In this document: positions 18,786 to 29,059 of the stretch, in pieces
Layout of the letters: each line of letters opens with the position of its first letter
How positions within the stretch are numbered: position 1 is the stretch's first letter
NCBI GenBank assembly: GCA_937862575.1
Contig: CALMFM010000084.1
Coordinates: 1-54,922 of the forward strand
Origin: an uncultured Bacillota bacterium
GTDB lineage: Bacteria; Bacillota_I; Bacilli_A; Izemoplasmatales; Hujiaoplasmataceae
Length of the DNA stretch: 54,922 nt
Reading direction: 5' to 3'
Translations under genes and position numbers: made by a program
Notes under the pieces: generated by a model
The model's database searches: none
What the model was told of the DNA's origin: nothing
What the model saw: the letters and a program-made list of their open reading frames with translations, nothing else

Positions 18786-21700
18786 ATGTTATTAAAGAGA
18801 AATTTCATTAGTATCTTCATCATCGCAATCCTGGCATTAGTGCTTGTTGGTTGTGGTGGAGATGATACAACAACAGAAACTCCGACGACAGCAGCTACTA
18901 CTGAAGAAATTACAACACAAGAAGCTACTACGACGGAGGAACCAACGACAGTCACTACCGAAGAGCCTGTTGATCTCGCAGCTTTGATAGCTGAATTGAG
19001 AACTCAATACGCTGACACATTGGATAGTGAAACATTCGTTGCAACGGAGAACCTGACTCTGGTTGCTACTATAGGTGGAGTTGACATCACTTGGAGCAGC
19101 AACAACACAGCTATCCTGGAAAACAACGGAACCATCCATCGCCCTGCTTACACAGAAGGTGATCAAACAGTTATCCTGACAGCTACACTAACTTACGGAG
19201 AAGATTCTGAAAACTATATGTTCTTTGTCACTGTTCAAGCTTTGGACAAGACTGATGAAGAAAGAGCAAATGAAGTATTCGACGTAATTTGTACATTCCC
19301 TACTAAAGAATCCTGGTCATCAGCTGACGTATTGGAATTCTTGACAACGGGACAGGATCTGGACGGAACAGTTTACACAGTCGTTTGGACATCAAGCGCT
19401 TCTGAATACATCAATCCAGATGGCACTATCACTCAACCTGTTGAGGAAAATGTAGAAGTTACTATGACAGCTACAATTACCATCAACACTGTTGATTACA
19501 CTAGAGACGTAGTGTTCACGGTTGCTAAACTGGCTTCTGGCACACCTGTATCAACTATCGCTGAAGGTATCGCTCTTGGCGTTGACACTTACATCGAATT
19601 CCAAGGAGTTACTGTAATTGCCAAATTCGCTGAAGGTCAATTCTTCTTCACTGATGGCGTTGACATTATGTATGTTTATACAACATTGTTAAGCGTTGAA
19701 GTTGGACAAGTATACGACATCTCCGGTGTCTTCGTATGGTACTACAGCGCACCAGAACTTACTGGATCAGCAACTCAACCTTTAAAGGCCGTTGCATCTG
19801 ATGCAGCAGTCAGCGAACTGACTCCTGAAGCAGTTACAGTAACTGAAGCAATCCAAGATTTGGTAGTTCCATCAGCAGCTAACCCATTCTATTATCATAT
19901 GGTTAGTGTAACCGGAACAATCTATTATGATTCAACTCTTGGAACTTACGGAACCTTCCTTGTACCTACTGGTTATGATGTAAACACTACACTTGACACA
20001 ACAGTTACCGACGCAATCATGATTTATTACAAATCAGACATCACTGTTCTTCAAGCTTTGGCAGGACAAACTGTCACAGTAGACTTGATGATGTATGGTT
20101 GGAGAACCGACAAGTTGGTATGGTATGCTAACTTCTGGGGTACTGCAGCCGATGTTGAAGTAGTTATCGTTGATGATGCAGAAGCAGTGCAAACCGCTTT
20201 GGACGCTATCGTTCTTCCTGCAACTATCACTGAAAACACTACTTTAGACTTCCCAGCAGAACTTTATGGTGTAACCTTAACTTATGCATCAGACAACGAA
20301 ACAGTCATTACAACCGCTGGGGTTGTAGATGTATCAACATTAACTAATCAAGAAACCGTCACTATCACAGTAACAGCAACTAGAGGCACCGTAACTGACA
20401 CTAAGGTTATTACAGTAAAAGTCGGCGAAGTTCCTTTAACTACAATTCTTGAAATTTATGACGATGTAACCATTCCTGACGGATCACAAATTAAGATTCA
20501 AGGTATTGTTACCGCACAAACTAAGAATTCAGGTTTCTGGATTCAAGATACTACAGCCGGATTGAATATTTATATTTATGACTCTACTCAACAAGCAGAA
20601 TTAGCAGCTTTGGTTGGACAAGAAGTAATTCTTGTTGGTGAAAAAGATATTTACAATGGCTTGTATGAAATCAAGAACGTAACTGAAATCACAGTCGTTA
20701 ACGCTACACCTACACCTATTACTCCTGCAGACTTGACAGGTGTTGTGCTTGACGCTACTAACCTAGCAGCTTATAAGGGACAACTTATCAGCTTCGACGG
20801 TTATGTATTGAAAGCTACAATCACTGCATCTTCTGGCACATCATTCAACTTCACATTGATTAATCTTACCACTGGTAATGAAATCTCAATCAGAGTTGAA
20901 TCAACATTACCTGACTATGCAGCAGTATACGCTGAACTCACTTCTTACGTTACCGGATCAGCAATTGATGTTTCCGGAATTATCGTAAGCTGGTATAATA
21001 CTCCACAACTCGCAGTTGTCAACGCTGACAATTTCGCAGCTGGAGCAGCTGACGCAACAGATGCTGACTTAGTCGCATTTGACGCAGCTAAATTCCCTAC
21101 TACCGATGTTACTTGGACAGACGACTACACATTACCTACACGTACATTCTCAACTGCAACTGTAGTTATCTCAACAGAACTTCAAGCTTACATTACTGAC
21201 GACATCGCCGGATCAGGCAAATTGTTGGTAGTTCAACCAGTTGGTACTGATGTTACTGGAACAGTTACATTCACACTGACTCGCGGAACAGAAACAACTG
21301 ATGTTGTTCTAAACGTAACTTTGACTGCAATTGCTGAACAAGCAGCGCTTGACGCTGATGCAGCTTTGCTACCTGCAACATTGGATTTGGATGCAAACTA
21401 TGATATTCCTGATGCAGTTTATGGTTCAACATTCACTGTAACTGGAATCACTGGCGATGCAGCCACATATTTGAACTATACAATGATGCCTGGCACAATC
21501 GTGGTCGTTTCAAGACCTGCCGGCGCTGACGCAACAGGTGTTATCTCTATTGAGGTAACACTTGGAACCGCCACACCGGCAACAATTGATATCGATGTGA
21601 CTGTTCTTCAATCAGTAGCTCAAGTTCTTGATTTGTTCTTCTCCGAATATGGTGAAGGGTCAAGCAATAACAAGTGGTTGGAAATCTATAACCCAACCGG

Positions 21701-22634
21701 AGCAGATGTTGATTTGTCAGCTTACTCTATTTCCGAGTTCGCAAACGGCTCATTGACTCCGTTCTACACATTGACATTATCAGGAACATTGGCAGCTGGC
21801 GAAGTATATGTAATTCGTAATGTGTCTGCAGTTCTGGCAAATGTTGTAGCTGAAGCCGATTTGATTGAAGCAGCTTATCCAAATGGTGTTTGCTTCTTCA
21901 ATGGTAACGATGCGGTTGTACTATACCACGGAACAAGTGTTATCGATAGTATTGGCCAATTTGGCGTTAGCACAGATTATGCTAAAGATGTTACTTTAGT
22001 AAGAAATGAAACAGTTAACTTTGGAGATAACAATCCTTATGATGAATGGGTAGTAGGAGACGAATGGACAACATATGCAATAGATACTCAAGATTATGTT
22101 GGCTCACACACTATGGTAATCCAAGTTACTGAATTGTTCTTCTCCGAATACGGTGAAGGTTCAAGCAATAACAAATGGTTAGAAATCTACAATGGAACTG
22201 GCGCAGACGTTGATTTGTCAACTTACTCGATTTCCGAGTATGCAAATGGTTCATTGACACCATTCTATACATTAACATTGTCCGGAACATTGGCAGCTGG
22301 TGATGTATATGTTATCCGTAATGTATCAGCAGTTCTTGCTAACGTAGTAGCTGAAGCTGATCTTATTGAAGCTGCATATCCTAATGGTGTTTGCTTCTTC
22401 AACGGAAATGACGCAGTTGTTCTTTACAACGGCACTGAAGTTGTCGACAGAATCGGCCAATTTGGTGTTAGTACAGACTATGCTAAAGATGTTACAATCG
22501 TAAGAAATGCCAATATATTCAAAGGCGACACAAATCCTTATGCCGAATGGATAGTAGGAAACGAATGGACATCATATGCAATAGATACTCAAGATTATGT
22601 AGGTTCTCATACAACTGATTACTCTGCATACTAA
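18786..22634 (+). CDS. Large (1282 aa) multidomain surface lipoprotein: Ig-like, OB-fold-like and two C-terminal lamin-tail domains
   Basis: Lipobox LVGC-GGD, Thr/Glu stalk; ITWSSNNTAILENNGTIHRP Ig-like; IKIQGIVTAQTKNSGFWIQDTTAGLNIYIYD OB-like; LFFSEYGEGSSNNKWLEIYN twice. Confidence 0.85.
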   Translation: MLLKRNFISIFIIAILALVLVGCGGDDTTTETPTTAATTEEITTQEATTTEEPTTVTTEEPVDLAALIAELRTQYADTLDSETFVATENLTLVATIGGVDITWSSNNTAILENNGTIHRPAYTEGDQTVILTATLTYGEDSENYMFFVTVQALDKTDEERANEVFDVICTFPTKESWSSADVLEFLTTGQDLDGTVYTVVWTSSASEYINPDGTITQPVEENVEVTMTATITINTVDYTRDVVFTVAKLASGTPVSTIAEGIALGVDTYIEFQGVTVIAKFAEGQFFFTDGVDIMYVYTTLLSVEVGQVYDISGVFVWYYSAPELTGSATQPLKAVASDAAVSELTPEAVTVTEAIQDLVVPSAANPFYYHMVSVTGTIYYDSTLGTYGTFLVPTGYDVNTTLDTTVTDAIMIYYKSDITVLQALAGQTVTVDLMMYGWRTDKLVWYANFWGTAADVEVVIVDDAEAVQTALDAIVLPATITENTTLDFPAELYGVTLTYASDNETVITTAGVVDVSTLTNQETVTITVTATRGTVTDTKVITVKVGEVPLTTILEIYDDVTIPDGSQIKIQGIVTAQTKNSGFWIQDTTAGLNIYIYDSTQQAELAALVGQEVILVGEKDIYNGLYEIKNVTEITVVNATPTPITPADLTGVVLDATNLAAYKGQLISFDGYVLKATITASSGTSFNFTLINLTTGNEISIRVESTLPDYAAVYAELTSYVTGSAIDVSGIIVSWYNTPQLAVVNADNFAAGAADATDADLVAFDAAKFPTTDVTWTDDYTLPTRTFSTATVVISTELQAYITDDIAGSGKLLVVQPVGTDVTGTVTFTLTRGTETTDVVLNVTLTAIAEQAALDADAALLPATLDLDANYDIPDAVYGSTFTVTGITGDAATYLNYTMMPGTIVVVSRPAGADATGVISIEVTLGTATPATIDIDVTVLQSVAQVLDLFFSEYGEGSSNNKWLEIYNPTGADVDLSAYSISEFANGSLTPFYTLTLSGTLAAGEVYVIRNVSAVLANVVAEADLIEAAYPNGVCFFNGNDAVVLYHGTSVIDSIGQFGVSTDYAKDVTLVRNETVNFGDNNPYDEWVVGDEWTTYAIDTQDYVGSHTMVIQVTELFFSEYGEGSSNNKWLEIYNGTGADVDLSTYSISEYANGSLTPFYTLTLSGTLAAGDVYVIRNVSAVLANVVAEADLIEAAYPNGVCFFNGNDAVVLYNGTEVVDRIGQFGVSTDYAKDVTIVRNANIFKGDTNPYAEWIVGNEWTSYAIDTQDYVGSHTTDYSAY
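21633..22620 (+). repeat. Two tandem in-gene copies (about 501 bp each) encoding near-identical lamin-tail domains
   Basis: Copy 1 starts 21633, copy 2 starts 22134; both encode LFFSEYGEGSSNNKWLEIYN...IDTQDYVGSHT. Confidence 0.92.
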
Positions 22635-22666
22635 AATTTTTTACAACAAGATTTGATAAAATAGTT

Positions 22667-22699
22667 AAAAGGCGCAACGTTATGTTGTGCCTTTTTTCT
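22667..22699 (+). terminator. Intrinsic terminator
   Basis: AAAAGGCGCAAC-GTTAT-GTTGTGCCTTTTTT. Confidence 0.85.
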
Positions 22700-22793
22700 T
22701 TGTTTTTTCAATTCATATATTTAACAAAAGATTATTAAGTAATTGTTTTACATAAATAATATATATATGATATAATGAAATGCTACAACGCAG

Positions 22794-23732
22794 GTGATAA
22801 AAATGAAAGAAAAAATATTCGAGCTAATAACAAATTATGACAAGATAATTATCGCAAGACATAAAAATCCGGATCTAGATGCATATGGCTCACAATTTGG
22901 ACTTTATTTTGCTTTGAAAGAATACTTTCCAAACAAAAAGATTTCAGCCATAGGCGATACGAATTCATTAAATATGTTTCAAAATATGGATGAAGTTACC
23001 AAAGAAGATGCAAAACAATCTTTAGTTATTGTTTTAGATACTGTTGCCAAACAAATGCTTGATGAAGAAATCTATTCAAATTTTGAAAAGCTGGTATTGA
23101 TAGACCATCATAGAAATAACGCAGACGTTGCTTATGATTTGATATATCAGGATATTACGGCATCATCAACATCCGAGATTATAACCGAATTATTGATTGA
23201 TTGGAAAGTCCCAATCAACTATGAATCGGCCAAAGCGCTTTATTTTGGAATCATCGGTGATACAGGAAGATTTTTATATAACAATACCACCAGCAAAACT
23301 TTATATCTAGCCTCTATACTTGTTTCCAAAGGGTTGAATATTCAGGATCTATATAATAGCATCTATCTTGAAACGATGAAATCAAAAGAAATCAAGAGTC
23401 TTTTCTTTGCCAGGGTGCAGTATACCGAAGGCAACGTCGCATACTGTAAAAACGATGCGGAGTTTCTGATAGAAAACGGATTGGAAACAAACTATGTAAG
23501 TCGCGGATTGGTTAATCAGATGGCGGGAATGAAAGAAGTACCAATCTGGGTTAATTTTACAGAAGACTTGGCTACTCACGATATATTTTGCGAAATAAGA
23601 GCGAGAGATATTCCAGTTCTTGATATTGCAAAAAAATATGGAGGTGGCGGGCATTTGTTCGCGTGCGGATGCACATTGCAAAATTGGACAGATGTTGAAA
23701 AATTGATAGAAGATCTTGATAATCTTATATAA
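22794..23732 (+). CDS. DHH/DHHA1 phosphoesterase (NrnA-like), copy 1
   Basis: ARHKNPDLDAYGS, VLDTV, LIDHH, GIIGDTGRF, YGGGGHLFACG. Confidence 0.92.
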   Translation: MIKMKEKIFELITNYDKIIIARHKNPDLDAYGSQFGLYFALKEYFPNKKISAIGDTNSLNMFQNMDEVTKEDAKQSLVIVLDTVAKQMLDEEIYSNFEKLVLIDHHRNNADVAYDLIYQDITASSTSEIITELLIDWKVPINYESAKALYFGIIGDTGRFLYNNTTSKTLYLASILVSKGLNIQDLYNSIYLETMKSKEIKSLFFARVQYTEGNVAYCKNDAEFLIENGLETNYVSRGLVNQMAGMKEVPIWVNFTEDLATHDIFCEIRARDIPVLDIAKKYGGGGHLFACGCTLQNWTDVEKLIEDLDNLI

Positions 23733-23744
23733 GGAGAATGAATA

Positions 23745-24695
23745 ATGGAACACATCTTACAAAAAATCAAAGAATACAAAAGAATAATCATACATAAACA
23801 CATAAGACCTGACGGAGACTGCTACGGCGCTGGGTTCGGGTTGAAAGCGATATTGCAGGAAACCTTCCCAGAAAAAGAAGTATATGTTGTCGGTGAAACA
23901 GCTGAATATGTAAAATTCATCGGAGAACCTGATGTGATTCCTGATGATTACTTCAAAGGGGCGTTATCAATTGTCATTGATACCGCAAGCGCCTCAAGAG
24001 TCGCAGATCAAAGATTTAGCTTATCTGACTACGTAATCAAAATCGATCATCATATCGCCATTGAGGATTTTGGAAATTATCAATATGTAGATACCACAAG
24101 AGCCGCTACGGCGCAGATAATACTGGAATTCTATCTTAAATTCAAAGATGAGTTGAAATTCAACATGAAAGCAGCTGAAGCATTATATACTGGAATCATA
24201 ACCGATACCGGCAGATTTAAATATCGTTCGGTAACGGCTGATACATTGAAAGACGTAGCTTTTCTTGTTGAATATGGTTTAGATTTTACATCCATTCTAG
24301 GGATGCTTGATATAAAATCAGAGAACCTATTAAAACTACAAGGATATGTTCTATCTAATTTTGAAAAAACTCCAAACGGGGTTGCATACATAAAAATGAA
24401 ACCGGAAATTATCGAAAAACATCAAGTCTCATTGGAAGAAGCGACTTCTTTGGTTAATGAGTTATCTGTGCTAGAAGATTGCCCGGTTTGGATGTTGTTC
24501 GCCGAATATGAAAATAATTTTGTTCGAGGTCGCTTAAGATCAAGAGCCCCGGCTATTGATAAGCTTGCGAACAAATACAATGGCGGGGGACATAAACTAG
24601 CCTGTGGAGCCAATCTTGGCGATTGGGATACGGTCGAAAAATTGTTGGTTGATGCTGACGAATTGGTACGTGAGTATAAAAATTCTATTATATGA
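23745..24695 (+). CDS. DHH/DHHA1 phosphoesterase (NrnA-like), copy 2
   Basis: HKHIRPDGDCYGA, VIDTA, KIDHH, GIITDTGRF, YNGGGHKLACG. Confidence 0.92.
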   Translation: MEHILQKIKEYKRIIIHKHIRPDGDCYGAGFGLKAILQETFPEKEVYVVGETAEYVKFIGEPDVIPDDYFKGALSIVIDTASASRVADQRFSLSDYVIKIDHHIAIEDFGNYQYVDTTRAATAQIILEFYLKFKDELKFNMKAAEALYTGIITDTGRFKYRSVTADTLKDVAFLVEYGLDFTSILGMLDIKSENLLKLQGYVLSNFEKTPNGVAYIKMKPEIIEKHQVSLEEATSLVNELSVLEDCPVWMLFAEYENNFVRGRLRSRAPAIDKLANKYNGGGHKLACGANLGDWDTVEKLLVDADELVREYKNSII

Positions 24696-24769
24696 TTTTC
24701 TTGCTTGTTTTTTTCCATTGATTTGATATAATAATAGCGGTTTTTAAGAATTACATTAAGGAGACCGAT

Positions 24770-26473
24770 ATGCCACATCTCATTATGGAAGCAACGATCG
24801 ACTGGAAGGTAACGATATTTGAGATTTTAGGAGGCTTGGGAATTTTCCTCTTCGGCATCAATATGATGAGCGAAGCTTTGAAGAAAATCGCTGGGGCCAA
24901 ACTAAAATTAATTTTAGAAAAAACGACCAATACACCTCTTAAAGGTATATTCGTCGGACTTTTCATAACCGCAATCATTCAATCCTCATCAGCCACCAGT
25001 GCTTTGGTGGTCGGATTGGTAAGAGCCGGACTAATGACCTTGCCACAAGCGGTTGGAGTCATATTCGGAGCTAATATCGGTACCACCTTCACTTCTATTT
25101 TGATTTCCTTGGATATTGGATCATACGCTATGCCAATTATGTTTGTTGGTTCAGCCTTGATATTCTTTGTTTCCAATAAGAAGATCAAGAATTTCGGTAG
25201 AGTATTCTTGGGCTTTGGAATGTTATTCTTTGGTTTGGAAACCATGGGTGACGCACTTAAACAGTTAAGCACTCTGCCAGAATTCACGGCAATGCTTGCT
25301 AAAGTTGGCGAACTTCCAATTTTAGGAGTTATCACCGGCGCAGCTACAACCGCTGTAATTCAGTCATCTTCAGCTACTATCGGTATTTTACAACAATTAT
25401 TCTCTACCGGACAAGTTCCATTGATTGGAGCTATCGCAATTGTGCTTGGAGATAATATTGGTACAACCGTTACTTCTGTAATGGCGTCCATCGGAGGGTC
25501 CGCGGCAGCCAAAAGGACCGCTATGACTCATGTCATGTTCAATACGATAGGAACAGTAATCTTCTTTATCCTAATCAAACCATATTCGCAACTAATAACA
25601 TTTCTAGCTGAACGTTTGATTCCTGGATTAGATGAATTTGGTGCACCTTTATACCTTAGCAGTAAATTCACTATTTCTCTAGCACACATTGGATTTAATC
25701 TCATAAATGTATTCATAATGTACTTCTTTATCAAGCAATTAGTTTGGCTGGTCACTAAAATCATACCAGGAAAAGGAGAGATGGTCGTCGACGAAATTGT
25801 TCTCGATGAAACCTTGTTGAAGGAATCTCCTGATCTTGCTTTGGAAAATGCCAAAGACGCAATTAACAACATGGGTAATGTTGCCAGAGGAATGTTTGAG
25901 TTTACATACAATTACGCTTTCTCTAAAGACGAAAAAGAAAAAGAGATGGCAGACCAATGCGAAGAGCTTTTAGATGATATGGATGACAAAATACATAACT
26001 ATCTTGTTCAAATAGCCGGAGGCGACTTAGGTGAGAAACAATCTCAACTGGTGGCCAAGGATATGGATACAGTTACGGATATCGAAAGAATTGGAGATCA
26101 TCTAGACAATCTTATAGAGTTCTTTGAAGTAAGGCACGAAAAGAAGATGGTGATGCACGAGAAGACCAAAGAGGAATTGGAAGACTTATTTGGAATTCTT
26201 AGACAAACCATAGACGAATCACTTAATGCTTATATCAATATGGATAGAGACTTGGCTTTGAAAGTCAACCAAAGAGAAGACACTTTAGACAAACTTGTAA
26301 AGAAGTATCGTAAGAATCATGTCAACAGATTGAATGATAAAACTTGCGAAGAAAACGAAGCTGGATTCTATGTTGATATACTATCTAATTTAGAGCGTAT
26401 CGGAGACCATTGCAACAACATGGTAATCAACGTTTTAACCGATGATTATACCCATGATGACAGGTATTATTGA
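24770..26473 (+). CDS. Na/Pi cotransporter family protein with C-terminal PhoU-like domain
   Basis: Duplicated QSSSAT motifs (IIQSSSATSALVVG, VIQSSSATIGILQ), GANIGTT/GDNIGTT, PhoU-like DIERIGDHLDNL and NLERIGDHCNNM. Confidence 0.95.
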   Translation: MPHLIMEATIDWKVTIFEILGGLGIFLFGINMMSEALKKIAGAKLKLILEKTTNTPLKGIFVGLFITAIIQSSSATSALVVGLVRAGLMTLPQAVGVIFGANIGTTFTSILISLDIGSYAMPIMFVGSALIFFVSNKKIKNFGRVFLGFGMLFFGLETMGDALKQLSTLPEFTAMLAKVGELPILGVITGAATTAVIQSSSATIGILQQLFSTGQVPLIGAIAIVLGDNIGTTVTSVMASIGGSAAAKRTAMTHVMFNTIGTVIFFILIKPYSQLITFLAERLIPGLDEFGAPLYLSSKFTISLAHIGFNLINVFIMYFFIKQLVWLVTKIIPGKGEMVVDEIVLDETLLKESPDLALENAKDAINNMGNVARGMFEFTYNYAFSKDEKEKEMADQCEELLDDMDDKIHNYLVQIAGGDLGEKQSQLVAKDMDTVTDIERIGDHLDNLIEFFEVRHEKKMVMHEKTKEELEDLFGILRQTIDESLNAYINMDRDLALKVNQREDTLDKLVKKYRKNHVNRLNDKTCEENEAGFYVDILSNLERIGDHCNNMVINVLTDDYTHDDRYY

Positions 26474-26541
26474 TAAAAAAAAGCTTTTGAAAAAATATGC
26501 TTGTATTATTTTAAACTTTAATATATAATATGTTAAGCAAA

Positions 26542-26559
26542 AAACTAGGTGACTAGTTT
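26542..26559. promoter_or_regulatory. Perfect 7-bp inverted repeat in rpoE 5' region (operator or leader hairpin candidate)
   Basis: AAACTAG-GTGA-CTAGTTT, just downstream of TATAAT at about 26524-26529. Confidence 0.4.
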
Positions 26560-26590
26560 ACTACAATTTTAGATTATTTTTACAGAATGG

Positions 26591-27259
26591 ATGGTAACAA
26601 TGACTAATAAGAAAACCATGTCTATTATGGAACTTGCCTACCTGACGCTTCAAGAACAAGAAAAAGCGATGACATTCATCGAAATCTACGATAAAATCTG
26701 CGAGATTAAGGAAATATCCGATGAAGAAAAAGCGGAAAATATCTCACAAGTTTATGCAGACTTTATAACGTCAGCCAAGTTCATATATGTCGGTGATGAC
26801 GAATGGGACATCAAAGGCAGAAGAGCCATAGATCTTTGGGACAAAGACGGGGCTTATTATGACGAATATCCTGATTACGAGGAAGAACTCAGCCTTTACG
26901 ATGAAGATAAAGAGCCTGATGAATACACCATAGACGAATTCGAAGAAGAAAGCGAAGAAGACGAAGAAGGCGAAAGCCCATACGAAGACGACTTCGACGA
27001 AGACGATATCGAGGATGATGAGTCCGAATATGACGAATTCGAAGAGGATGAAGAAGACTACATCGAAGATGAAGAAGACTTGATGTTTGAAGATGAAGAC
27101 GACGAATTCCACGACGAAGAAGAGGAAGAGGAAGAAGAGGAAACAATCGTAGAAGAAGAGGAAGAATTCGATACTTACGAGGAAGAAGAAAGCGAAGACT
27201 TCGACGACGAAGAGTATAACGAATATATGGACGACTACGAAAAAATGTACGACGATTAA
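26591..27259 (+). CDS. rpoE: DNA-directed RNA polymerase subunit delta
   Basis: N-terminal HARE-HTH-like MSIMELAYLTLQEQEKAMTFIEIYDKI..., hyperacidic C-terminal tail, immediately upstream of pyrG. Confidence 0.92.
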   Translation: MVTMTNKKTMSIMELAYLTLQEQEKAMTFIEIYDKICEIKEISDEEKAENISQVYADFITSAKFIYVGDDEWDIKGRRAIDLWDKDGAYYDEYPDYEEELSLYDEDKEPDEYTIDEFEEESEEDEEGESPYEDDFDEDDIEDDESEYDEFEEDEEDYIEDEEDLMFEDEDDEFHDEEEEEEEEETIVEEEEEFDTYEEEESEDFDDEEYNEYMDDYEKMYDD

Positions 27260-27271
27260 TCTTCTAATTTA

Positions 27272-27300
27272 TTGCATTAAATAAAATTATTTGATATAAT
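27272..27300 (+). promoter_or_regulatory. Putative pyrG promoter
   Basis: TTGCAT-17 bp-TATAAT. Confidence 0.7.
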
Positions 27301-27317
27301 CTTAAAGAGCTCACTAA

Positions 27318-27358
27318 AAAAGGGTTCTCCGATCAGGGGAATCCTTTTGTTTTTTTTG
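27318..27358 (+). terminator. Intrinsic terminator/attenuator in pyrG leader
   Basis: AAAAGGGTTCTCC-GATCA-GGGGAATCCTTTT plus long T tract running into GGAGG SD. Confidence 0.75.
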
Positions 27359-27367
27359 GAGGTTTAG

Positions 27368-28973
<1,606 letters not shown>

Positions 28974-28975
<2 letters not shown>

Positions 28976-29000
28976 CGTGTCAGCGACACGTTATTTTTTT
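28974..29000 (+). terminator. Intrinsic terminator after pyrG
   Basis: CGTGTC-AGC-GACACG followed by TTATTTTTTT. Confidence 0.75.
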
Positions 29001-29010
29001 AAATTTGGTA

Positions 29011-29039
29011 TTGTGTAACGCACAGTACTGTGTTATAAT
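29011..29039 (+). promoter_or_regulatory. padR promoter with palindromic operator candidate in spacer
   Basis: TTGTGT-17 bp-TATAAT; spacer contains perfect palindrome CACAGTACTGTG (29021-29032). Confidence 0.7.
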
Positions 29040-29059
29040 GGTGTCTGGGAGAGGATAAT

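Noticed and set aside
18770-19166. Minus-strand ORFs opposite the Thr-rich stalk of the 1282-aa lipoprotein
   Set aside because: Val/Ser-rich low-complexity translations are the complement of ACA/ACT repeats.
3127-26580. Shared AT-rich motif TTTTAGATTATTTT upstream of the ttcA-like gene (3127) and rpoE (26567)
   Set aside because: Such 14-mers are plausible by chance in AT-rich intergenic DNA; only two copies noticed.
26771-27146. Antisense ORFs opposite rpoE (113 aa and 85 aa)
   Set aside because: They arise from the GAA/GAC-rich acidic tail, which leaves few stops on the opposite strand; composition is F/V/I- or R/L-biased and not protein-like.
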